DNA of 64,000 bases from NCBI GenBank assembly GCA_037179515.1, contig JAXCGZ010007562.1, positions 173,501 to 237,500 on the forward strand, written 5' to 3'. Source of the stretch: Halocaridina rubra (lineage: Eukaryota; Arthropoda; Malacostraca; Decapoda; Atyidae). Shown here piece after piece: positions 47,706-61,301 of the stretch. A model generated the notes under the pieces. That model made no database searches and was not told where the DNA came from. It saw nothing but the letters and a program-made list of their open reading frames with translations. Positions within the stretch are counted from its first letter, which is position 1. Every line of letters begins with the position of its first letter. Position numbers and translations under genes: made by a program.

Positions 47706-50700
47706 AGAAATACATATAAATGGTATAGTAAGGGCAGCATATGCATTATTATCAAATATAAGGGTACCTTCAGGCACATGGACAAGGAAATGTTCAGAAA
47801 TATTTATATAACCTATGTGAGGCCAAAACTTGAATATGCAGCCCCCTTTTGGAATCTGCACTTGAAAAAGCATATAGCTAAGCTTGAAAAAGTTCAAAGA
47901 CATGCCACGAAACTGGTGCCAGAAATACGCAATCTCAGTTATGATGAGAGGCTGAGGGAATTAAACTTACCATCACTCGAAGCTAGAATATTGAGGGGGG
48001 ATATGGTGACAGTCTTTAAATTCCTTCATGGTTATGAGAGAGTGGATAGGGATCGATATTTTGATATGGCTGGCTCTAGAACTAGAGGTCATAGTTTGAA
48101 GATTTGTAAGAAAACTTCTTTGCAGGATATAAGGAAATACTTTTTCAGTGTAAGAGTAGTTGATAATTGGAATTGGCTAAGCGAGGAGGTAGTTAATGCT
48201 ATCTCAATCCACAGTTTTAAGGAAAGGTATGATAAGTATGACTAAGTAGAAAATGGAACCGATCAGGAGATAGGAAGAAACGTGCTTTGGGCTCTTTCCC
48301 GTAAACACAATTAGGTAAATACAATTAGGTAAATACACACACACATACAGAAATACATATAAATGGCATAGTAAATGCAGCATATGCATTCTTATCAAAT
48401 ATAAGGGTAGCCTTCAGGCACATGGACAAGGAAATGTTCAGAAATATTTATGTAACCTATATGAGGCCAAAACTTGAATATGCAGCCCCCTTTTGGAATC
48501 TGCACTTGAAAAAGCACATAGCTAAGCTTGAAAAAGTTCAAAGACATGCCACGAAACTGGTGCCATAAATACGCAATCTCAGTTATGATGAGAGGCTGAG
48601 GGAATTAGACTTGCCATCACTCGAAGCTAGAATATTGAGGGGGGATATGGTGACAGTCTTTAAATTCCTTCATGGTTATGAGAGAGTGGATAGGGATGGA
48701 TATTTTGATATGGCTGGCTGTAGAACTAGAGGTCATAGTTTGAAACTTCGTAAGAAAACTTCCATGAAGGATGTAAGGAAATAGTTTTTCAGTGTAATAG
48801 TAGTTGATAATTGGAATTGGCTAAGCTCGGAGGTAGTTAATGCTATCTCAATCCACAGTTTTAAGGAAAGGTATGATAAGTATGACTAAGTAGAAAATGG
48901 AACCGATCAGGAGATAGGAAGAAACGAGCTTTGGGCTCTTTCCCGTAAACACAATTAGGTAAATACAATTAGGTAAATACACACACACATACAGAAATAC
49001 ATATAAATGGCATAGTAAGGGCAGCATATGCATTCTTATCAAATATAAGGGTAGCCTTCAGGCACATGGACAAGGAAATGTTCAGAAATATTTATGTAAC
49101 CTATATGAGGCCAAAACTTGAATATGCAGCCCCCTTTTGGAATCTGCACTTGAAAAAGCACATAGCTAAGCTTGAAAAAGTTCAAAGACATGCCACGAAA
49201 CTAGTGCCATAAATACGCAATCTCAGTTATGATGAGAGGCTGAGGGAATTAGACTTACCATCACTCGAAGCTAGAATATTGAGGGGGGATATGGTGACAG
49301 TCTTTAAATTCCTTCATGGTTATGAGAGAGTGGATAGGGATGGATATTTTGATATGGCTGGCTGTAGAACTAGAGGTCATAGTTTGAAACTTCGTAAGAA
49401 AACTTCCATGAAGGATGTAAAGAAATAGTTTTTCAGTGTAATAGTAGTTGATAATTGGAATTGGCTAAGCGAGGAGGTAGTTAATGCTATCTCAATCCAT
49501 AGTTTTAAGGAAAGGTATGATAAGTATGACTAAGTAGAAAATGGAACCGATCAGGAGACTGGAAGAAACGAGCTTTGGGCTCTTTCCCGTAAACACAATT
49601 AGGTAAATACAATTAGGTAAATACACACACACATACAGAAATACATATAAATGGCATAGTAAGGGCAGCATATGCATTCTTATCAAATATAAGGGTAGCC
49701 TTCAGGCACATGGACAAGGAAATGTTCAGAAATATTTATGTAACCTATATGAGGCCAAAACTTGAATATGCAGCCCTCTTTTGGAATCTGCACTTGAAAA
49801 AGCACATAGCTAAGCTTGAAAAAGTTCAAAGACATGCCACGAAACTGGTGCCAGAAATACGCAATCTCAGTTATGATGAGAGGCTGAGGGAATTAGACTT
49901 ACCATCACTTGAAGCTAGAATATTGAGGGGGGATATGGTGACAGTCTTTAAATTCCTTCATGGTTATGAGAGAGTGGATAGGGATGGATATTTGGATATG
50001 GCTGGCTGTAGAACTAGAGGTCATAGTTTGAAGCTTCGTAAGAAAACTTCCATGCAGGATGTAAGGAAATAGTTTTTCAGTGTAATAGTAGTTGATAATT
50101 GGAATTGGTTAAGCGAGGAGGTAGTTAATGCTATCTCAATCCATAGTTTTAAGGAAAGGTATGATAAGTATGACTAAGTAGAAAATGGAACCGACAAGGA
50201 GACTGGAAGAAACGAGCTTTGGGCTCTTTCCCGTAAACACAATTAGGTAAATACAATTAGGTAAATACACACACACATACAGAAATACATATAAATGGTA
50301 TAGTAAGGGCAGCATATGCATTCTTATCAAATATAAGGGTAGCCTTCAGGCACATGGACAAGGAAATGTTCAGAAATATTTATGTAACCTATGTGAGGCC
50401 AAAACTTGAATATGCAACTCCCTTTTGGAATCTGCACTTGAAAAAGCACATAGCTAAGCTTGAAAAAGTTCAAAGACATGCCACGAAACTGGTGCCAGAA
50501 ATACGCAATCTCAGTTATGATGAGAGGCTGAGGGAATTAGACTTACCATCACTCGAAGCTAGAAGATTGAGGGGGGATATGGTGACAGTGTTTAAATTCC
50601 TTCATGGTTATGATAGAGTGGATAGGGATGGATATTTTGATATGGTTGGCTGTAGAAGTAGAGGTCATAGTTTGAAGCTTCGTAAGAAAACTTCTCTGCA

Positions 50701-53700
50701 GGATGTAAGGAAATAGTTTTTCAGTGTAATAATAGTTGATAATTGGAATTGGCTAAGCGAGGAGGTAGTTAATGCTATCTCAATCCATAGTTTTAAGGAA
50801 AGGTATGATAAGTATGACTAAGTAGAAAATGGAACCGATCAGGAGACGGGAAGAAACGAGCTTTGAGCTCTTTCCCGTAAACACAATTAGGTAAATACAA
50901 TTAGGTAAATACACACACACATACAGAAATACATATAAATGGCAGAGTAAGGGCAGCATATGCATTCTTATCAAATATAAGGGTAGCCTTCAGGCACATG
51001 GACAAGGAAATGTTCAGAAATATTTATGTAACCTATATGAGGCCAAAACTTGAATATGCAGCCCTCTTTTGGAATCTGCACTTGAAAAAGCACATAGCTA
51101 AGCTTGAAAAAGTTCAAAGACATGCCACGAAACTGGTGCCAGAAATACGCAATCTCAGTTATGATGAGAGGCTGAGGGAATTAGACTTACCATCACTTGA
51201 AGCTAGAATATTGAGGGGGGATATGGTGACAGTCTTTAAATTCCTTCATGGTTATGAGAGAGTGGATAGGGATGGATATTTGGATATGGCTGGCTGTAGA
51301 ACTAGAGGTCATAGTTTGAAGCTTCGTAAGAAAATTTCCATGCAGGATGTAAGGAAATAGTTTTTCAGTGTAATAGTAGTTGATAATTGGAATTGGTTAA
51401 GCGAGGAGGTAGTTAATGCTATCTCAATCCATAGTTTTAAGGAAAGGTATGATAAGTATGACTAAGTAGAAAATGGAACCGACAAGGAGACTGGAAGAAA
51501 CGAGCTTTGGGCTCTTTCCCGTAAACACAATTAGGTAAATACAATTAGGTAAATACACACACACATACAGAAATACATATAAATGGTATAGTAAGGGCAG
51601 CATATGCATTCTTATCAAATATAAGGGTAGCCTTCAGGCACATGGACAAGGAAATGTTTAGAAATATTTATGTAACCTATGTGAGGCCAAAACTTGAATA
51701 TGCAACTCCCTTTTGGAATCTGCACTTGAAAAAGCACATAGCTAAGCTTGAAAAAGTTCAAAGACATGCCACGAAACTGGTGCCAGAAATACGCAATCTC
51801 AGTTATGATGAGAGGCTGAGGGAATTAGACTTACCATCACTCGAAGCTAGAAGATTGAGGGGGGATATGGTGACAGTGTTTAAATTCCTTCATGGTTATG
51901 ATAGAGTGGATAGGGATGGATATTTTGATATGGTTGGCTGTAGAACTAGAGGTCATAGTTTGAAGCTTCGTAAGAAAACTTCTCTGCAGGATGTAAGGAA
52001 ATAGTTTTTCAGTGTAATAATAGTTGATAATTGGAATTGGCTAAGCGAGGAGGTTGTTAATGCTATCTCAATCCATAGTTTTAAGGAAAGGTATGATAAG
52101 TATGACTAAGTAGAAAATGGAACCGATCAGGAGACTGGAAGAAACGAGCTTTGGGCTCTTTCCCGTAAACACAATTAGGTAAATACAATTAGGTAAATAC
52201 ACACACACATACAGAAATACATATAAATGGCATAGTAAGGGCAGCATATGCATTCTTATCAAATATAAGGGTAGCCTTCAGGCACATGGAGAAGGAAATG
52301 TTCAGAAATATTTATGTAACCTATATGAGGCCAAAACTTGAATATGCAGCCCTCTTTTGGAATCTGCACTTGAAAAAGCACATAGCTAAGCTTGAAAAAG
52401 TTCAAAGACATGCCACGAAACTGGTGCCAGAAATACGCAATCTCAGTTATGATGAGAGGCTGAGGGAATTAGACTTGCCATCACTCGAAGCTAGAAGATT
52501 GAGGGGGGATATGGTGACAGTGTTTAAATTCCTTCATGGTTATGATAGAGTGGATAGGGATGGATATTTTGATATGGTTGGCTGTAGAACTAGAGGTCAT
52601 AGTTTGAAGCTTCGTAAGAAAACTTCTCTGCAGGATGTAAGGAAATAGTTTTTCAGTGTAATAATAGTTGATAATTGGAATTGGCTAAGCGAGGAGGTAG
52701 TTAATGCTATCTCAATCCATAGTTTTAAGGAAAGGTATGATAAGTATGACTAAGTAGAAAATGGAACCGACAAGGAGACTGGAAGAAACGAGCTTTGGGC
52801 TCTTTCCCGTAAACACAATTAGGTAAATACAATTAGGTAAATACACACACACATACAGAAATACATATAAATGGTATAGTAAGGGCAGCATATGCATTCT
52901 TATCAAATATAAGGGTAGCCTTCAGGCACATGGACAAGGAAATGTTCAGAAATATTTATGTAACCTATGTGAGGCCAAAACTTGAATATGCAACTCCCTT
53001 TTGGAATCTGCACTTGAAAAAGCACATAGCTAAGCTTGAAAAAGTTCAAAGACATGCCACGAAACTGGTACCAGAAATACGCAATCTCAGTTATGATGAG
53101 AGGCTGAGGGAATTAGACTTACCATCACTCTAAGCTAGAAGATTGAGGGGGGATATGGTGACAGTGTTTAAATTCCTTCATGGTTATGATAGAGTGGATA
53201 GGGATGGATATTTTGATATGGTTGGCTGTAGAACTAGAGGTCATAGTTTGAAGCTTCGTAAGAAAACTTCTCTGCAGGATGTAAGGAAATAGTTTTTCAG
53301 TGTAATAATAGTTGATAATTGGAATTGGCTAAGCGAGGAGGTAGTTAATGCTATCTCAATCCATAGTTTTAAGGAAAGGTATGATAAGTATGACTAAGTA
53401 GAAAATGGAACCGATCAGGAGACGGGAAGAAACGAGCTTTGGGCTCTTTCCCGTAAACACAATTAGGTAAATACAATTAGGTAAATACACACACACATAC
53501 AGAAATACATATAAATGGTATAGTAAGGGCAGCATATGCATTCTTATCAAATATAAGGGTAGCCTTCAGGCACATGGACAAGGAAATGTTCAGAAATATT
53601 TATGTAACCTATGTGAGGCCAAAACTTGAATATGCAACTCCCTTTTGGAATCTGCACTTGAAAAAGCACATAGCTAAGCTTGAAAAAGTTCAAAGACATG

Positions 53701-56700
53701 CCACGAAACTGGTACCAGAAATACGCAATCTCAGTTATGATGAGAGGCTGAGGGAATTAGACTTACCATCACTCGAAGCTAGAAGATTGAGGGGGGATAT
53801 GGTGACAGTGTTTAAATTCCTTCATGGTTATGATAGAGTGGATAGGGATGGATATTTTGATATGGTTGGCTGTAGAACTAGAGGTCATAGTTTGAAGCTT
53901 CGTAAGAAAACTTCTCTGCAGGATGTAAGGAAATAGTTTTTCAGTGTAATAATAGTTTATAATTGGAATTGGCTAAGCTAGGAGGTAGTTAATGCTATCT
54001 CAATCCATAGTTTTAAGGAAAGGTATGATAAGTATGACTAAGTAGAAAATGGAACCGATCAGGAGACGGGAAGAAACGAGCTTTGGGCTCTTTCCCGTAA
54101 ACACAATTAGGTAAATACAATTAGGTAAATACACACACACATACAGAAATACATATAAATGGTATAGTAAGGGCAGCATACGCATTCTTATCAAATATAA
54201 GGGTACCTTCAGGCACATGGACAAGGAAATGTTCAGAAATATTTATGTAACCTATGTGAGGCCAAAACTTAAATATGCAGCCCCCTTTTGGAATCTGCAC
54301 TTGAAAAAGCATATAACTAAGCTTGAAAAATTTCAAAGACATGCCACGAAACTGGTGCCATAAATACGCAATCTCAGTTATGATGAGAGGCTGAGGGAAT
54401 TAGACTTACCATCACTCGAAGCTAGAAGATTGAGGGAGGATATGGTGACAGTCTTTAAATTCCTTCAAGTTTATGAGAGAGTGGATAAGGATCGATATTT
54501 TGATATGGATGGCTGTAGAACTAGAGGTCATAGTTTGAAGCTTTGTAAGAAAACTTCTTTGCAGGATGTAAGGAAATAGTTTTTCAGTGTAAGAGTAGTT
54601 GATAATTGGAATTGGCTAAGCGAGGAGGTAGTTAATGCTATCTCAATCCATAGTTTTAAGGAAAGGTATGATAAGTATGACTAAGTAGAAAATGGAACCG
54701 ATCAGGAGACTGGAAGAAACGAGCTTTGGGCTCTTTCCCGTAAACACAATTAGGTAAATACAATTAGGTAAATCCACACACACATACAGAAATACATATA
54801 AATGGTATAGTAAGGGCAGCATGTGCATTCTTATCAAATATAAGGGTAGTCTTCAGGCACATGGACAAGGAAATGTTCAGAAATATTTATGTAACCTATG
54901 TGAGGCCAAAACTTGAATATGCAGCTCCCTTTTGGAATCTACACTTGAAAAAGCACATAGCTAAGCTTGAAAAAGTTCAAAGACATGCCACGAAACTAGT
55001 GCCAGAAATACGCAATCTCAGTTATGATGAGAGGCTGAGGGAATTAGACTTACCATCACTCGAAGCTAGAAGATTGAGGGGGGATATCGTGACAGTGTTT
55101 AAATTCCTTCATATTTATGAGAGAGTGGATAGGGATGGATATTTTGATATGGTTGGCTGTAGAACTAGAGGTCATAGTTTGAAGCTTCGTAAGAAAACTT
55201 CTCTGCAGGATGTAAGGAAATAGTTTTTCAGTGTAAGAATAGTTGATAATTGGAATTGGCTAAGCGAGGAGGTAGTTAATGCTATCTCAATCCATAGTTT
55301 TAAGGACAGGTATGATAAGTATGACTAAGTAGAAAATGGAACCGATCAGGAGACTGGAAGAAACGAGCTTTGGGCTCTTTCCCGTAAACACAATTAGGTA
55401 AATACAATTAGGTAAATACACACACACATACAGAAATACATATAAATGGTATAGTAAGGGCAGCATATGCATTCTTATCAAATATAAGGGTACCTTCAGG
55501 CACATGGACAAGGAAATGTTCAGAAATATTTATGTAACCTATGTGAGGCCAAAACTTGAATATGCAGCCCCCTTTTGGAATCTGCACTTGAAAAAGCATA
55601 TAGCTAAGCTTGAGAAAGTTCAAAGACATGCCACGAAGCTGGTGCCAGAAATACGCAATCTCAGTTATGATGAGAGGCTGAGGGAATTAGACTTACCATC
55701 ACTCGAAGCTAGAAGATTGAGGGGGGATATGGTGACAGTCTTTAAATTCCTTCAAGTTTATGAGAGAGTGAATAGGGATCGATATTTTGATATGGATGGC
55801 TGTAGAACTAGAGGTCATAGTTTGAAGCTTTGTAAGAAAACTTCCTTGCAGGATGTAAGGAAATAGTTTTTCAGTGTAAGAGTAGTTGATAATTGGAATT
55901 GGCTAAGCGAGGAGGTAGTTAATGCTATCTCAATCCATAGTTTTAAGGAAAGGTATGATAAGTATGACTAAGTAGAAAATGGAACCGATCAGGAGACGGG
56001 AAGAAACGAGCTTTGGGCTCTTTCCCGTAAACACAATTAGGTAAATACAATTAGGTAAATACACACACACATACAGAAATACATATAAATGGTATAGTAA
56101 GGGCAGCATATGCATTCTTATCAAATATAAGGGTACCTTCAGGCACATGGACAAGGAAATGTTCAGAAATATTTATGTAACCTATGTGAGGCCAAAACTT
56201 GAATATGCAGCCCCCTTTTGGAATCTGCACTTGAAAAAGCATATAGCTAAGCTTGAAAAAGTTCAAAGACATGCCACGAAACTGGTGCCAGAAATACGCA
56301 ATCTCAGTTATGATGAGAGGCTGAGGGAATTAGACTTACCATCACTCGAAGCTAGAAGATTGAGGGGGGATATGGTGACAGTCTTTAAATTCCTTCAAGT
56401 TTATGAGAGAGTGAATAGGGATCGATATTTTGATATGGATGGCTGTAGAACTAGAGGTCATAGTTTGAAGCTTTGTAAGAAAACTTCCTTGCAGGATGTA
56501 AGGAAATAGTTTTTCAGTGTAAGAGTAGTTGATAATTGGAATTGGCTAAGCGAGGAGGTAGTTAATGCTATCTCAATCCATAGTTTTAAGGAAAGGTATG
56601 ATAAGTATGACTAAGTAGAAAATGGAACCGATCAGGAGACGGGAAGAAACGAGCTTTGGGCTCTTTCCCGTAAGCACAATTAGGTAAATACAGTTTAGGT

Positions 56701-59700
56701 AAATAGACACACACATACAGAAATACATATAAATGGTATAGTAAGGGCAGCATATGCATTCTTATCAAATATAAGGGTACCTTCAGGCACATGGACAAGG
56801 AAATGTTCAGAAATATTTATGTAAACTATGTGAGGCCAAAACTTGAATATGCAGCCCCCTTTTGGAATCTGCACTTGAAAAAGCATATAGCTAAGCTTGA
56901 AAAAGTTCAAAGACATGCCACGAAACTGGTGCCAGAAATACGCAATCTCAGTTATGATGAGAGGCTGAGGGAATTAGACTTACCATCACTTGAAGCTAGA
57001 AGATTGAGGGGGGATATGGTGACAGTCTTTAAATTCCTTCAAGTTTATGAGAGAGTGAATAGGGATCGATATTTTGATATGGATGGCTGTAGAACTAGAG
57101 GTCATAGTTTGAAGCTTTGTAAGAAAACTTCCTTGCAGGATGTAAGGAAATAGTTTTTCAGTGTAAGAGTAGTTGATAATTGGAATTGGCTAAGCGAGGA
57201 GGTAGTTAATGCTATCTCAATCCATAGTTTTAAGGAAAGGTATGATAAGTATGACTAAGTAGAAAATGGAACCGATCAGGAGACGGGAAGAAACGAGCTT
57301 TGGGCTCTTTCCCGTAAGCACAATTAGGTAAATACAGTTTAGGTAAATAGACACACACATACAGAAATACATATAAATGGTATAGTAAGGGCAGCATATG
57401 CATTCTTATCAAATATAAGGGTAGCCTTCAGGCACATGGACAAGGAAATGTTCAGAAATATTTATGTAACCTATGTGAGGCCAAAACTTGAATATGCAAC
57501 TCCCTTTTGGAATCTGCACTTGAAAAAGCACATAGCTAAGCTTGAAAAAGTTCAAAGACATGCCACGAAACTGGTACCAGAAATACGCAATCTCAGTTAT
57601 GATGAGAGGCTGAGGGAATTAGACTTACCATCACTTGAAGCTAGAAGATTGAGGGGGGATATGGTGACAGTCTTTAAATTCCTTCAAGTTTATGAGAGAG
57701 TGAATAGGGATCGATATTTTGATATGGATGGCTGTAGAACTAGAGGTCATAGTTTGAAGCTTTGTAAGAAAACTTCCTTGCAGGATGTAAGGAAATAGTT
57801 TTTCAGTGTAAGAGTAGTTGATAATTGGAATTGGCTAAGCGAGGAGGTAGTTAATGCTATCTCAATCCATAGTTTTAAGGAAAGGTATGATAAGTATGAC
57901 TAAGTAGAAAATGGAACCGATCAGGAGACGGGAAGAAACGAGCTTTGGGCTCTTTCCCGTAAGCACAATTAGGTAAATACAGTTTAGGTAAATAGACACA
58001 CACATACAGAAATACATATAAATGGTATAGTAAGGGCAGCATATGCATTCTTATCAAATATAAGGGTAGCCTTCAGGCACATGGACAAGGAAATGTTCAG
58101 AAATATATATGTAACCTATGTGAGGCCAAAACTTGAATATGCAGCCCCCTTTTGGAATCTGCACTTGAAAAAGCACATAGCTAAGCTTGAAAAAGTTCAA
58201 AGACATGCCACGAAACTGGTGCCAGAAATACGCAATCTCAGTTATGATGAGAGGCTAAGGGAATTAGACTTACCATCACTCGAAGCTAGAAGATTTAGGG
58301 GGGGATATGGTGACAGTGTTTAAATTCCTTCAAGGTTATGAGAGAGTGGATAGGGATCGATATTTTGACATGATTGGCTGTAGAACTAGAGGTCATAGTT
58401 TGAAGCTTTGTAAGAAAACTTCCTTGCAGGATGTAAGGAAATAGTTTTTCAGTGTAAGAGTAGTTGATAATTGGAATTGGCTAAGCGAGGAGGTAGTTAA
58501 TGCTATCTCAATCCATAGTTTTAAGGGAAAGGTATGATAAGTATGACTAAGTAGAAAATGGAACCGATCAGGAGACGGGAAGAAACGAGCTTTGGGCTCT
58601 TTCCCGTAAACACAATTAGGTAAATACAATTAGGTAAATACACACACACATACAGAAATACATATAAATGGTATAGTAAGGGCAGCATATGCATTCTTAT
58701 GAAATATAAGGGTAGCCTTCAGGCACATGGACAAGGAAATGTTCAGAAATATATATGTAACCTATGTGAGGCCAAAACTTGAATATGCAGCCCCATTTTG
58801 GAATCTGCACTTGAAAAAGCACATAGCTAAGCTTGAAAAAGTTCAAAGACATGCCACGAAACTGGTGCCAGAAATACGCAATCTCAGTTATGATGAGAGG
58901 CTGAGGGAATTAGACTTACCATCACTCGAAGCTAGAAGATTGAGGGGGGATATGGTGACAGTCTTTAAATTCCTTCAAGGTTATGAGAGAGTGGATAGGG
59001 ATCGATATTTGGATATGGATGGTTGTAGAACTAGAGGTCATAGTTTGAAGCTTCGTAAGAAAACTTCCTTGCAGGATGTAAGGCAATAGTTTTTCAGTGT
59101 AATAGTAGTTGATAATTGGAATTGGAAAAGAGAGGAGGTAGTTAATGCTATCTCAATCCATAGTTTTAAGGGAAAGGTATGATAAATATGACTAAGTAGA
59201 AAATGGAACCGATCAGGAGACGGGAAGAAACGAGCTTTGGGCTCTTTCCCGTAAACACAATTAGGTAAATACAATTAGGTAAATACACACACACATCCAG
59301 AAATACATATAAATGGTATAGTAAGGGCAGCATATGCATTCTTATCAAATATAAGGGTAGCCTTCAGGCACATGGACATGGATATGTTCAGAAATATATA
59401 TGTAACCTATGTGAGGCCAAAACTTGAATATGCAGCCCCCTTTTGGAATCTGCACTTGAAAAAGCACATAGCTAAGCTTGAAAAAGTTCAAAGACATGCC
59501 ACGAAACTGGTGCCAGAAATACGCAGTCTCAGTTATGATGAGAGGCTGAGGGAATTAGACTTACCATCACTCGAAGCTAGAAGATTGAGGGGGGGATATG
59601 GTGACTGTCTTTAAATTCCTTCAAGGTTATGAGAGAGTGGATAGGGATCGATATTTGGATATGGATGGCTGTAGAACTAGAGGTCATAGTTTGAAGCTTC

Positions 59701-61216
59701 GTAAGAAAACTTCCTTGCAGGATGTAAGGAAATAGTTTTTCAGTGTAATAGTAGTTGATAATTGGAATTGGAAAAGAGAGGAGGTAGTTAATGCTATCTC
59801 AATCCATAGTTTTAAGGAAAGGTATGATAAGTATGACTAAGTAGAAAATGGAACCGATCAGGAGACGGGAAGAAACGAGCTTTGGGCTCTTTCCCGTAAA
59901 CACAATTAGGTAAATACAATTAGGTAAATACATACACACATACAGAAATACATATAAATGGTATAGTAAAGGCAGCATATGCATTCTTATCAAATATAAG
60001 GGTAGCCTTCAGGCACATGGACAAGGATATGTTCAGAAATATTTATGTAACCTATGTGAGGCCAAAACTTGAATATGCAGCCCCCTTTTGGAATCTGCAC
60101 TTGAAAAAGCACATAGCTAAGCTTGAAAAAGTTCAAAGACATGCCACGAAACTGGTGCCAGAAATACGCAATCTCAGTTATGATGAGAGGCTGAGGGAAT
60201 TAGACTTACCATCACTCGAAGCTAGAAGATTGAGGGGGGATATGGTGACAGTGTTTAAATTCCTTCAAGGTTATGATAGAGTGGATGGGGATCGATATTT
60301 TGATATGGATGGCTGTAGAACTAGAGGTCATAGTTTGTAGCTTCCTAAGAAAACTTCCTTGAAGGATGTAAGGAAATAGTTTTTCAGTGTAAGAGTAGTT
60401 GATAATTGGAATTGGCTAAGCGAGGAGGTAGTTAATGCTATCTCAATCCATAGTTTTAAGGAAAGGTATGATAAGTATGACTAAGTAGAAATTGGAACCG
60501 ATCAGGAGAAAGGAAGAAACGAGCTTTGGGCTCTTTCCTGTAAACACAATTAGGTAAATACAATTAGGTAAATACACACACACACACACAGAAATACATA
60601 TAAATGGTATAGTAAGGGCAGCATATGCATTCTTATCAAATATAAGGGTAGCCTTCATGCACATGGACAAGGAAATGTTCAGAAATATTTATGTAACCTG
60701 TGTGAGGCCAAAACTCGAATTTGCAGCCCCCTTTTGGAATCTGCACTTGAAAAAGCACATAGCTAAGCTTGAAAAAGTTCAAAGACATGCCCGAAACTGG
60801 TGCCAGAAATACGCAATCTCAGTTATGATGAGAGGTTGAGGGAATTAGACTTACCATCACTTGAAGCTAGAAGATTGAGGGGGGATATGGTGACAGTGTT
60901 TAAATTCCTTCAAGGTTATGAGAGAGTGGATAGGGATCGATATTTTGATATGGCTGGCTCTAGAACTAGAGGTCATAGTTTGAAGCTTCGTAAGAAAACT
61001 TCCTTGCAGGATGTAAGGAAATAGTTTTTCAGTGTAAGAGTAGTTGATAATTGGAATTGGCTAAGCGAGGAGGTAGTTAATGCTATCTCAATCCATAGTT
61101 TTAAGGAAAGGTATGATAAGTATGACTAAGTAGAAAATTTAACCGATCAGCAGACGGGAAGAATCGAGCTTTGGGCTCTTTCCCATAAACACAATTAGGT
61201 AAATACAATTAGGTAA

Positions 61217-61301
<85 letters not shown>

